Position numbers and translations under genes: made by a program
Notes under the pieces: generated by a model
What the model was told of the DNA's origin: nothing
The model's input: the letters and a program-made list of their open reading frames with translations, nothing else
Database searches by the model: none
Shown: one piece after another, positions 21,110-33,100 of the stretch
Layout of the letters: the number at the start of each line of letters is the position of its first letter
Position numbering within the stretch: position 1 is the stretch's first letter
Origin: Imbricaverruca yamaguchii
Taxonomy: Eukaryota > Arthropoda > Thecostraca > Neoverrucidae
Direction of reading: 5' to 3'
Assembly: GCA_034440575.1 (NCBI GenBank)
Contig: JAOTOL010001368.1
Location: 184,001 to 248,000, forward strand
Length of the DNA: 64,000 bases

Positions 21110-22100
21110 TGTTGTTGGTTCCCCCAGCCGTGTATTGTTGTTGGTTCCACACCCCAAGCCGTGTATTGTTGTTGGTTCCCCACCGCAGCCGTGTATTGTT
21201 GTTCGTTCCCCCAGCCGTGTATTGTTGATGGTTCTCCACTCCAACCGTGTATTGTTGTTGGCCCCCACCACAGCCGTGTATTGTTGTTGGTTCCCATAGC
21301 CGTGTATTGTTGATGGTTCCACACCCACAGCGTTGTATTGTTATTGGTTCCCCACCACAGCCGTGTATTGTTGTTGGTTCCCCACCACAGCCGTGTATTG
21401 TTGTTGGTTCTCCACTCCAACCGTGTATTGTTGTTGGCCCCCCACCACAGCCGTGTATTGTTGTTGGTTCCCCCAGCCGTGTATTGTTGTTGGTTCCCCA
21501 CCACAGCCGTGTATTGTTGTTGGTTCCCCACCCCAGCCGTGTATTGTTGTTGGTTCCACACCCCAGCCGTGTATTGTTGTTGGTTCCCCACCACAGCCGT
21601 GTATTGTTGTTGGTTCCACACCACAGCCGTGTATTGTTGTTGGTTCCCCACCACAGCCGTGTATTGTTGTTGGTTCCCCACCACAGCCGTGTATTGTTGT
21701 TGGTTCCCCCAGCCATGTATTGTTGTTGGTTCCCCACTCCAGCCGTGTGTTGTTGTTGGTTCCATAGCCTTATTGTTGTTGGTTCCACAGCCATGCTGTT
21801 TGTATTGTTGTTGGTTCCCCACCCAGCCGTGTATTGTTGTTGGTTCCCCACCCCAGCCGTGTGTTGTTGTTGGTTCGCCACCACAGCCGTGTATTGTTGT
21901 TGATTCCATAGCCCTGTATTGCTGTTGGTTCCCCCAGCCGTGCATTGTTGTTGGTTCTCTCAGCCGTGCATTGTTGTTGGTTCCACAGCCCTGCATTGTT
22001 GTTGGTTCCCCACCACAGCCGTGTATTGTTGTTGGTTCCACACCCCCAGCCGTGTATTGTTGTTGGTTCCATAGCCCTGTATTGTTGTTGGTTCCCCCAC
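21110..22100 (+). repeat. Minisatellite, unit 4 (longest array)
   Basis: About 35 units of 25-30 bp around 'ccgtgtattgttgttggttc'. Long stop-free frames run through it on both strands (repeating QPCIVVGSP or VYCCWFPTT on plus, NNNTRLWWGT on minus). These come from unit composition, not from a gene. Confidence 0.9.
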
Positions 22101-22297
22101 TCTGGACCCGGTCTGGTGCTCGGCCATCGCGTGTTTATGCGAGTTTAAATTCGACGTGAGCTGTCATGTTTATGAAATTTAGAAAGGTGACACAATAATA
22201 TTGCAAAACATGAACAACACCCATGGCGACTATCCCTCGTTGCTGCTGGATCCGCCCCTGCTCGTGATTGAAGTTGGAGCTGGCCGCCACGACCCGT

Positions 22298-22370
22298 GGC
22301 GCCATGGCTTAGTTGGCTAAAGCGCCTGTCTAGTAAACAGGAGATCCCGAGTTCGAATCTCGGTGGTGCC
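22298..22370 (+). tRNA. tRNA-Thr (anticodon AGU), copy 4
   Basis: Mature region identical to copies 2 and 3; followed by five T. Confidence 0.93.
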
Positions 22371-22827
22371 TTTTTCTCACGCCTCTCTGTGGTCGCAGTG
22401 CGTAATGACCGCGCACCAAAGATGGTCCAGAGTGGGGAAGCAAACAACGATACACAGCTGGCAGGTCACAACTTTGCCCGTGAACCACTTCGTGGTGCGA
22501 GATCAACTGTCGTTCTAAGAGGACTACAGGAGGTTCGGCATGGTAATGTTTGGCTGTTCACTTTGCTCGCCTATTTGTTCGGCATTTGAATCGCAGGGAA
22601 TTTGTAATGCTTGCCTGGGATATTATACGTGTGCCTCCACAGTAACATCTGGCGTAGGTACGCAGCACACCAAATTTGCTTTTGCAACAACAGTGACACA
22701 ACAAGTGTTTCAAGGTTACCAGTGGCAGATCCATTTTAAAATGGATTATTTGTTGCATGCAACACCCACAGTATCAGTGTTGGATGGGGTGGGCTGGGGT
22801 GGGGACGCTGTACACTCTGCCTCGTTG

Positions 22828-23165
22828 GTTCCCCCCCAGCCGTGTATTGTTGTTGGTTCCCCATTCCAACCGTGTGTTGTTGTTGGTTCCCCACCCCAGC
22901 CGTGTATTGTTGTTGGTTCCATAGCCCTGTATTGTTGTTGGCTCCATAGCCCTGTATTGTTGTTGGTTCCACACCCCCAGCCGTGTATTGTTGTTGATTC
23001 CATAGCCCTGTATTGTTGTTGGTTCCCCACCACAGCCGTGTATTGTTGTTGGCTCCACAGCCCTGTATTGTTGTTGATTCCATAGCCCTGTATTGTTGTT
23101 GGTTCCACACCCCCAGCCGTGTATTGTTGTTGATTCCATAGCCCTGTATTGTTGTTGGTTCTCCC
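22828..23165 (+). repeat. Minisatellite, unit 5
   Basis: About a dozen units, dominated by alternation of the 'catagccctg' short variant and the 'cacccccagccgtg' variant. Confidence 0.85.
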
Positions 23166-23369
23166 ACTCTGGACCCGGTCTGGTGCTCGGCCATCGCGTG
23201 TTTATGCGAGTTTAAATTCTATGTGAGCTGTCATGTTTATGGAATTTAGAAAGGTGAGACTGACAATAATATTGCAAAACATGGATAACACCCATGACGA
23301 CTATTCCTCGTTGCTGCTGGATCCGCCCCTGCTCGTGATTGAAGTTGGAGCTGGCCGCACACGACCCGT

Positions 23370-23442
23370 GGCGCCATGGCTTAGTTGGCTAAAGCGCCTG
23401 TCTAGTAAACAGGAGACCCCGAGTTCGAATCTCGGTGGTGCC
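23370..23442 (+). tRNA. tRNA-Thr (anticodon AGU), copy 5
   Basis: Same fold; variable loop AGACC as in copy 1. Followed by four T. Its downstream flank is more diverged than in the other units. Confidence 0.92.
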
Positions 23443-24164
23443 TTTTCTCACGCCTCTCGCTGGTCGCAGTGCGCAATGACGTCGTACCAGAGGGTCCAGA
23501 GTGGGGAAACCAACAACAATACACGACTGGGAGGTCACGACATTGCCCGTGAACCACTCCGTGGTGCGAAATCAACTGTCGTTCTAAGAGGACCACAGGA
23601 GGTTCGGCACGGTAATGTTTGACTTCCAACTTTGCTCACATGTTCATTCGGCATTTGAATCGCAGGGAAATTCTAATGCTTGCCCAGGATAGTATACAAC
23701 GTGTGTCTACACATTAGCATATGGCGTAGGCACACATCACACCAAATGTGTTTTTGCAACACCAGTGACACCGGAAGGGTTGCAGTGTTGCCAGGGACAG
23801 ATCCATTTTAAAATGTATTATTTGTTGCATGCAACACCCACAGTGTCAATGTTGGGTGGGGTGAGCTAGGGCGGGGCTGGGCTGGCTGGGATGGGGGCGC
23901 TGTGTCCTCCGCCTCCCCCAGTTCTCGCGCTCTTGCGCATCGCTACTAAAGCACTGAATCATACATGTGCGCTCAAGTGTGTGCTCATCTTCTTCACCAC
24001 CAAAATGGGACAGTGACGTCATGGATTGCGTCGGTGATGCATCACCCTTCTTTACCTTACTGGGTTACCCTAATGGGGAATGGAGGTACTCAAGTAACTG
24101 AAAGTTAGCCGATTTTCACCAGAACATGTCTCACGTCTCAAGTGACTCAAATCTCACTGACTGG

Positions 24165-25560
24165 GACTCCGGGGTTGATAAAAATTGCTCCTGGCTCCCT
24201 ATAAATATAACTGGGGCCCACAAAATATCGCACAGGGCCCCGTGAAAATCACATTGGGCCCTACAAGTCGCACAGAGGCCCCTGCAAATGACTAGGGATA
24301 CAAAATCGGTAAGCAGCATATGAATGCTCCCTACTTGATGGGTGGCCAAGTGTTATCAGTGACTCAACAGGAGAAGGATTTAGGTGTTATTCTAAGCACA
24401 AAATTGGGGGCATCAGAACAGACCAAGGAAGCCAGGAAGAAGGCACTGAGAATGCTCAGGGCAATACATAGGAATGTATCATACAGAAGTGAGGAAGTCA
24501 TCAGGAAGCTTTACTGTGCATATGTCAGGCCACATTTGGAATACTGCATCCAAGCTAGGTCTCCTAGCTATGAAAAAGATTGCTGGCTTTTAGAGAGAGT
24601 ACAAAAGAGGGCTACAAAAAATGGTTAATGGCATAAGCAACCTGTCATATGCGGAAAGATTGAAGAAATTAAATATGTTTTCACTTAGATATAGAAGGCT
24701 GAGAGATCTCATCGATGTCTTTAAATTTGTCCATGGTCTGGAGAGGGGATATCTTGGGGAAATGTTTGAATTTAACAGAAATGATGCAATTAGAGGTCAT
24801 AAATTCAAAATCATAGTTAACCACAGCAGAACAAGGTTAAGGCAGACTTTCTTCACCAACAGGGTAGTAGAACACTGGAACGAGCTGCCAGAAAACATTG
24901 TCAGTAGCAGAACACTGAACATCTTTAAAAACAGCATAGACAATCATTATAAGAATAGAAGTCTTGCTTTTCAGTATTACAGGGAGGGCTGATTGACAGA
25001 TTTGGTGGACAACTGGTTCAGTGCACAAGAAGGGCCCTTGTGGCTCATCACTAATCTTTTATGTTTCACTAATCTTGTATGTCTTTGTCTTTGAAATCCC
25101 ACCAAGCACCTTGAAGATCATATTAGGGGCCTACAAAAATCGTTCAGAGGCTCCTAAATGTGGGAACGAGGCCACTGCAAATACATTGCGTCCCCCAAAA
25201 GTCGCGCAAAGCCCGTGAAAATCACGCCTGGAACCTCAAAAGAAAACGTCCGGGGAACCTGGAAATTTCACTGGGGGCTTAAGAAGTTTCGCCGGGCCAC
25301 TGAAAATGACGTTCTAAAAGACCCCAGAAAGTTACGCTGGGTGTAGTCAGGCTGTGGCCACTGCGAATCACGCTGGGGGCCTGAGAAGTTCGCGTTTGGG
25401 GCCTTGGAAATCGCACTGGGGTCAAAACATGGCGTCGAGTCTTCAATATCATGACAGGGGTCCCAAAAGGTCGACCCGTGGCCCCGGAAAATCACGCTTA
25501 GTCTGGGGGTATGAAAATGTCGCACCCGGGACACCAAAAATCACGCCGGGGCTCAGCAGG
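24165..25560. repeat. Degenerate GGGCC/GAAAATCAC satellite split by a LINE
   Basis: Irregular 25-30 bp units alternating 'ggggcc' and 'aaaatcgcac' blocks lie at 24165-24300 and resume at 25100-25560. A LINE copy sits between the two halves. Related stretch at 780-1190. Confidence 0.65.
24319..25097 (+). mobile_element. 5'-truncated LINE, frameshifted
   Basis: The longest LINE copy: reverse transcriptase C-terminal coding begins about 24320 with EKDLGVILSTKL, extending about 50 codons further upstream than the 18245 copy. An extra A near 24619 shifts the frame inside the ERVQKRATK motif; the remainder reads in the next frame to YREG and stop at 24990-24992. Dead copy. Confidence 0.88.
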
Positions 25561-26820
25561 TCGTACATTGGTCCAACAAGTCTGATTGGAACCCGATACA
25601 AGTTTCTTAGCCACCGAAAAATGTGGGATGAAGAGAACTAATCAACGAATTGAATTCAACGAATTTTCCAAGAAAACCTTACACGAGCATTCAATCATAT
25701 CAAATATTGCAGAAAACTATTATGTGGTAGCAGTTAGCAAAACGTAGGCCCAGCAGAAACTGTAGAATCGCACGAAGTGTGGCGAATGCTCCGGATACGC
25801 AGGAGGGGTGTAAAGGTGTACGAACGTTGGCGTGGAGGCAACCGGCCGTCATGAACTGGAACACATGAAATGATTCCAGTTGCATGAAATTGGAGAACTT
25901 CAAGTGTTTAATTTTCAAGCATTTATATCGATGTAATTTCAGGAATGTGAGGTGACTTGCCGAGGGATGCCAAGAGAAAAGCATTCGAACAGGGTGGGTG
26001 GAGTTGAAATTCGGTGAGTCAGAAACGGTGGTGGTGGGTTGGGCTATCTCCACAGCACAATTAGGTTTGTCACTAATTATATTACTTAAACGTACAGATG
26101 GCTCCCCTTGGAAGTCACCCAAATTCGGACTATTGAAAAATTGGGATTGGCGGCCCCTCCAAGACCGTCCGCCTACCCCTGGCGCAGATCCTGGGTACGC
26201 CACTGATCTGGTGTGCGAGCCTTAGCTTAAGCAAATGGAAACCACGCCCATCAGCGTCTAATTGGAGGTGTATTGACCGTTTTTGGTCGATCTTCTCGCT
26301 TCCGCCTGCCGATGCTAGCTTTCCAGAGAAGCAGTAGATATGCTGTATGGAAAAGGCACAGCATGTTCCTGAGCAGCATATTATATTGCCATGCTCTTAC
26401 ATGCATTCATTTCAGGCATTTAAACATCGGTTTACAACACAGCTATCCATACGGATTTATGGGAGATCAAAAGTCCAGAAATCAAACCTTATTCAGAAAA
26501 GCATATAAAATAGTTTAGTCGAGCTTTTACAGTCAACACTGGTAAGCTCTTCCAATCAACACTGGTAACTCAGGATATTACCAGTGGTTACCTTGGGTGG
26601 AGCAATGTACTTGAATACATATGCATGCCAACAACATACAGCACTTTGCAAAGTTTATCATCTTCATGAGCGCATGCTTACTTTCAGCAGAAAGTGAGAA
26701 AGGGCGCGTGCCACCCACCCTACAGGCATATCCACTTTGAGACCTTTGCCACCGGCTGAGACGCTTGACACTTCTGGCCCCTTATCGCTCCACACCACGT
26801 GCACAATCATGGAATCCAAG
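25560..26820. other. Spacer, no supported gene
   Basis: Open frames at 25700-26230 on both strands have no recognised domain. No RNA gene seen. Confidence 0.4.
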
Positions 26821-26821
26821 G

Positions 26822-26930
26822 CCGGGGGTCACAGTCGGACTCGGTAAATGCCGCCGGCTGTGAGATTCGAACCCACAATATTGCGATCAAAAGTCAGGCG
26901 TTTTACCAACTGAGCTACCGCGACCCCCAT
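26822..26930 (-). repeat. tRNA-derived SINE, minus strand
   Basis: On the minus strand 'gcggtagctcagttggtaaa' and 'gtgggttcgaatctcac' are clean A and B boxes with a near-tRNA anticodon arm. The 3' acceptor strand is replaced by SINE body 'agccggcggcatttaccgag', shared with 4735-4915 and 28485-28600. Not a functional tRNA. Confidence 0.7.
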
Positions 26931-27103
26931 TTGTGATGGCGGCTGTAAAGCACTATAATTGTACATTATTGCATCGCCTTCACCTTCCTAATATGCGTTA
27001 TGTGCGCCTGCATCACGATGAAGAAGGGGCGATTCAAACTACCTCACAAAAGTGACGAACCCTTTCGATCAATGGCAGTCAAATAAATCACTGAACCGCG
27101 TCG

Positions 27104-30100
27104 TCAGCTAAACATCACATAGTCCTCGCCTTCTTGCAAGCCTAGACTGGCCAGGTTGGCCTCGAACTGACCACCCGTAATGTCCATTTTGACGCAGATA
27201 ACGAACGGCTTTTGAGCCTTGCTGAAGTGCAGGATGGGTACACGCGGTTTTGGCACAACGCTGCTGTTCTCGTATACGTAGACTCCCTGTCGAAGCTTGC
27301 GCTCGTCCACGTCGCAGAAGGCCAGAACCTGAGAGGAGACAGAGGCGCAAGTCAGCGGAGCTGCGTGGTCCCAGGCTACATCAGCATCAGTACCTGAGAA
27401 GAGAGGCACTGCGTGGTCCCAGGCTACATCAGCGTCAGAACCTGAGGAGAGAGGCACTGCGTGGTCAGCACCTGAGGAGAGAGGCACTGCGTGGTCCCGG
27501 GCTACATCAGCGTCAGTACCTGAGGAGAGAGGCACTGCGTGGTCAGAGCCTGAGGAGAGAGGCACTGTGTGATCCCCGGCTACATCAGCGTCAGTACCTG
27601 AGGAGAGAGGCACTGCGTGGTCAGGGGCTGAGGGAAGAGGCACTGTGTGATCCCCGGCTACATCAGCGTCAGTACCTGAGGAGAGAGGCACTGCGTGGTC
27701 AGTACCTGAGGGGAGAGGCACTGTGTGGTCCCGGACTACATCAGCGTCAGTACCCAAGGAGAGAGGAACTGTGTGGTCCCGGGCCTGAGGGGAGAGGCAC
27801 TGCGTGGTCCCGGGCTACATCAGCGTCAGTACCTGAAGAGAGAGGCACTGTGTGGTCCCGGGCTACATTAGCGTCAGTACCTGAGGAGAGAGGCACTGCG
27901 TGGTCAGCACCTGAGGAGAGAGGCACTGCGTGGTCAGCACCTGAGGGGAGAGGCACTGCGTGGTCCCGGGCTACATCAGCGTCAGTACCTGAAGAGAGAG
28001 GCACTGTGTGGTCCCGGGCTACATTAGCGTCAGTACCTGAAGAGAGAGGCACTGTGTGGTCCCGGGCTACATCAGCATCAGGACCCGAGGAGAGAGGCAC
28101 TGTGTGGTCCCGGGCTACATCAGCATCAGGACCCGAGGAGAGAGGCACTGTGTGGTCCCGGGCCTGAGGGGAGAGGCACTGCGTGGTCCCGGGCTACATT
28201 AGCGTCAGTACCTGAGGAGAGAGGCACTGTGTGATCCCCGGCTACATTAGCGTCAGTACCTGAGGAGAGAGGCACTGTGTGATCCCCGGCTACATCAGCG
28301 TCAGTACCTGAGGAGAGAGGCACTGCGTGGTCCCGGGCTACATCAGCATCAGGACCCGAGGAGAGAGGCACTGTGTGGTCCCGGGCTACATGAACGCGAA
28401 GCGAAGTGCGAATTACACACAGCGGCGTCGCTAATCCGCCTCCACACACATGGCCAGTACTCACATTGTGGGGGGGGGGGGTCTTTTACGACGCATTTAG
28501 CCGCTAGGTCATATAGCGTCGCCAACCTCTCACGCCGATTGGTCGCGGGTGGGCTCGGTAAATACCGTCGGTTGTGAGACTCGAGCCGGCAGTGCCTCAC
28601 CTTGTCGCGATGCCGCTGCGCCAGGCTGCGGCATCGCGTGTAAATGCCGTCGGTTGTGAGACTCGAGCCGGCGCTCCAGTGCCTCACCTTGTCGCGATGC
28701 CGCTGCGCCAGGCTGCGGCATCGCGTGTAAATGCCGTCGGTTGTGGGATTCGAGCCGGCGCTGCAGTGCTCACCTTGTCGCGATGCCGCTGCGCCAGGCT
28801 GCGGTACAGCCGCCGACCCTGCTTCCCGGCGTTCCAAATGGTGAAGCCCGGCCAGCAGTCCAGGTAGGCGGCGACGAGCCGCGCCAGCCGCAGCCGCCAG
28901 ATCGTGTCCCTGCAGCGACACGACATGTCACCACATGTCATGACATGGCACATGGCACCACACGGCACAACATGGCATGACAAGGCACGACGTGGCACGG
29001 CATGTCACATGTCACCGCATGGCGCAACATGGCATGACAAGGCACGATATGACACGACATGGCACATGACAATACATAGCACGACATGGCACAACATGGC
29101 ATGACAGGGCACGACATGGCACATATGAAGACATGGCACGACAGCAGGCTAGAGCCAATGGCAGCAGCAGCACGACATGTGACGACATGGCACATGGCAC
29201 GATGGCACGGCGTGTCACGGCGTGGCACGACAGCAGGCTGGAGCCAATGGACGTCAGGCAATATAATAGGCAATCTGCACTACACACAAAACTTCAATTT
29301 TGTTATTTTTTAATTTAGTTAGTTCGTGTTTAGTTTTATAACCATGTCGTGCAGCCTATTTGGTGAGTGCTGTATCAATACAAATCTGGAATCAAAGGAG
29401 CATTTTCAAACTTCACCAGAATTTAATATTTCTGCAGCTCGACATTTATTTCATGGAAAAAATGATACAATGACGATATATTATTCGAGAAGTACCCGAC
29501 GGCAGCGCGTAGCTAAGTAGCTAATGGTGCCACGTGCCTGACAGTGTAGTCACCGACACATTCGCATCCAGAATTGCTCGCAATTGCGCTATCATATTTC
29601 AGCGCTAAAGTATACGTGTTGCTTGTGTTGTGGTGGCTCACGGTACACTGTACGCACTATGACTGCCAATGATGCCGCCCGCACTGCCTCGCCGCCGGGC
29701 CGCGAGACTGGCAAGTGTGCTCCGAATGGCACGAGCGTTCAACCCCTTTGTACCCCTTTGTGCCCAAAGTTGACCACTCAAATAACTCGGCCATCCCTGT
29801 GCGTCCCTGAACTTAGATTGACCATACACCATACTCCTTCACCACAGTGATAAAATATTCGTGAAATAGGGTGGAATATACCACTGCCTGGGCGCTCAAG
29901 ACATCCTTTCGAAGGAAGCATTGACATCGTGTTTGTTGATGTGTGCTTATGGGGTCTCCGTGATTCATTTATAAAAGTATTTCGTGTGCAAGTATCATGC
30001 TGATGTTCCACATTACGAATTGTGATGCACAAACATCTAGATACACACTTCCGAGTACAGACATTATCTATGATGTGGTCTGCTAAACAATCAAATGTGC

Positions 30101-33100
30101 GATGTGGTCTGCTAAGGTTTCAAGAAATGAAACCATATATTAATTGGCATACTTCGAGGACAAATTACGACGTCCTACTATACCCACTTCGACATCTCAC
30201 ACCTAACGAAAAACCATTATTTTACCACTGCTTCATCGTCTCAGTGATTTTTGACGTGTTGGGTTCGTCGCCTCCACTCCATCGGCTCCACTCCACAATG
30301 AGGCGAGGTTCAGGATGCCGCCGACATGTGACGATGCCAGGTAGTGTCAGCACCAGCGGCTACTACCTTCGGCACCACCTCACGCATTACCGCTGATAAC
30401 CGAACCACTGCCAGACTGTGTACGATCACTGTCACCGCACCACGGTCGGGACCTTTATACGACCACCACATCATGTGTGGATCTGTCTCCTGCACGGCGA
30501 CCGACTGTCACTACACCACGGTCAGGACCTGTACACGACCACCACATCATGTGTGGATCTGTCTCCTGCACAGCTGACTGTCACTGCACCACAGTCAGGA
30601 CCTGTACACGACCACCACAACCTTTGTGGATTTTTCTTCTCACCACACTGACACCACAGTCAGGACCTGTACACGACCACCACATCATGTGTGGATCTGT
30701 CTCCTGCACGGCGACCGACTGTCACTACACCACGGTCAGGACCTGTACACGACCACCACATCATGTGTGGATCTGTCTCCTGCACGGCTGACTGTCACTA
30801 CACCACAGTCAGGACCTGTACACGCCCACCACATCGTGTGTGGATCTGTCTCCTGCACGGCGACTGACTCGTGTATGGAGAAGGTGGCCGCGTCGGGGTG
30901 GTACCGGTACACCAGCACCTGCTGGTCCACCCGGCGGACGGTACCGGCCAGGTCCAGGTGCCGGTAGAAGAAGATGAGGTCCTCCGGCGTGCCAGCTCCC
31001 GTCTCGTCAAACCCACCGACCCTGCAGACAGACGTTACCGGTCAGGTCAGCACCCGTCCCGTCAAATCCATCAACCCTGCAGACATGTCACGGGTCAGGT
31101 CAGCACCCGTCCCGTCAAATCCATCAACCCTGCAGACAGACGTTACCGGTCAGGTCAGCACCCGTCTCGTCAAACCCACCGACCCACGGGTCAGGTCAGC
31201 ACTCACCCAGTCAAACCCACCGACCCTGCAGACGTATGGCACCCAGTCAAACCCAGGTCAGAACCCACCCAATCAAACCCACGGGTCAGGTCAGCACCCG
31301 TCCCGTCAAATCCATCAACCCTGCAGACAGACGTTACCGGTCAGGTCAGAACTCACACCGTCAAACCCACCGACCCACGGGTCAGGTCAGCACCCACCCA
31401 GTCAAACCCACCGACCCTGCAGACAAACGTCATGGGTCAGGCTAAACCGAGTCAGAGTTCCAGTCGCATATCAAAGGTCAAATGTTCGACATAAAAGATC
31501 AAGAGTTTGAATGCCAAAGGCCATCACTAGACATCAAAGGCTAACATTGAGATTAGTGCTCAACATGGGTGTCTAAGGTCAAACTTCACGTCTTAGAGAG
31601 CCGACGTTCGATTTTACAAATAAAGTTATTGACGTCAGGTGCCAGAGGTGAAATGTCATCAGTTAAATGCCAGAGGTACAATACACTCAGTCGAATTCCA
31701 GTCAAAATGTACCCAGTAATGCCAGATATTATGTAGGAAGGCCGGCAGGGTACGTTTGCTATCTGTATTAAGTCCTGCAATTATTCAGCACAGTGCCAGG
31801 AGCCGGGCAAAAGCGAAATGCTAGACTACATATCAGGTCAGATCAAATGTCCGGCTACATCATCTAACAGGTATCAGTTCACAAACCGCAGGTTATGCAA
31901 GGACAAATATGCCCGGTCAGGTCAGGTCATCTCACATCACACGGATCGCATCAGCAGACGAGACAGCTCACCTGTCGTACACCTGTCTGCTGCAGTACCA
32001 GGTGGGCATGATGACGGTGGGTCCGTGGGCAGTCAGCACCTGCAGGCTCAGCTGGCTCTGGGTCAGCTGGTTACACCAGCGGGTGTACCTCTCTGTGGAG
32101 CCGGCTGGGTCTCGCACGAACCTACCTCCCACGATCTGCAGCACGGGTACGTGTACATGTACATAGGTACAGGTACAGGGGCATAGGTTAATGAGTACAG
32201 GCACAGGTGTACTGATGTGTGGACGGTGTGGTTGGTTGATTACCTGTGGTTAGGGGCGCATTGCCAGATGGTGTGACATGTTGTTCTGAAGCGTAGAGTG
32301 GGTGGAAATGCATTTCCATTATCGACCCCTTCATTCACAGAGAAGTAGCCGCCACTCACGCTTGGTTCATATTGACTGGGTGAATATGATGGTGCACGAT
32401 GGAGAAATTAAACTCTAAATCCAGTTCACGTTTGCTGCCATTACAACGTTTTGACACGTCGTCTGCATGAATAAACAAGACACGTATTTCAAGAAAACAA
32501 CATTAGTAACAGTAGTTGTCAATGGGGAGCGGGAACCATTCGTATCGAGAACCATTATTATGAGTGCCCTGCTATTACGGCAACACTCTTGGGCAAGGCT
32601 GTTGCACACATTCATATTAGGCAGATGCTGCAACTGTCTGATAGCACCTCCCCCTCCACACTGTTGGTCACACGACCATCTGACATTTCGACTTTGAACA
32701 ACACGAAAAAACCGGCGAAAATAAACAGAAAAGGCCGATGTTGAACATCACAATGTTTTTCCCACAAATATGCTTCCATATGTCCTGACATTGTTGCACA
32801 GAGTGAACAAATACTATCAACAACTCAACATTCCCGGCAGCGGCACACCTCCTCGAGACAGCTCAGCGTCGCTACCATCCCCCACTGGCAACTGCACCAG
32901 TGCCGACGACCCACGTGACTGCCCCGCGCCGCCACCCTCTCCAACCCCACCCGCGGGCGGGGGTAGGTGTGGGGGGGGCGACAGGTGCCGCGTCGCAGGT
33001 TGAACAGGATACCCTAACCGACGGGTGGCGCGGAGACGTACCGCGTTAGGATCGGCCAGCGCCGCCGCGTGCTGACACCGCACGCGGTCCGGCAGCATCT

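Larger units (their letters stand above)
16195..23960 (+). repeat. Tandem segmental array: five units with tRNA-Thr plus minisatellite
   Basis: A unit is repeated head to tail. In order it holds a leader with 'ctcttgcgcggcactattaa', a segment with 'gtccctagaggctatttccg', a 25-30 bp minisatellite, a 170-bp tRNA upstream flank, the tRNA gene and a 400-bp downstream flank ending near 'aaatggattatttgttgca'. Leaders are present near 16243, 17530, 20770 and, diverged, 23920. Units 3 (from about 19660) and 5 (from about 22800) lack the leader and begin directly in minisatellite, so unit length alternates between about 1.1 and 2.1 kb. Divergence between units is only a few percent in the flanks. Confidence 0.88.

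Noticed and set aside
16590..22100. Long frames repeating VYCCWFPTT, QPCIVVGSP or NNNTRLWWGT as protein-coding genes
   Set aside because: They exist on both strands and in several frames at once, follow the minisatellite exactly and start or end with it.
27250..28167. 305-codon plus-strand frame rich in RREALRGP
   Set aside because: Antisense reading of the 48-bp array; no independent support.
28902..29240. CRISPR-like or origin-type repeat array
   Set aside because: Units are contiguous and irregular with no spacers, in a eukaryotic intron.
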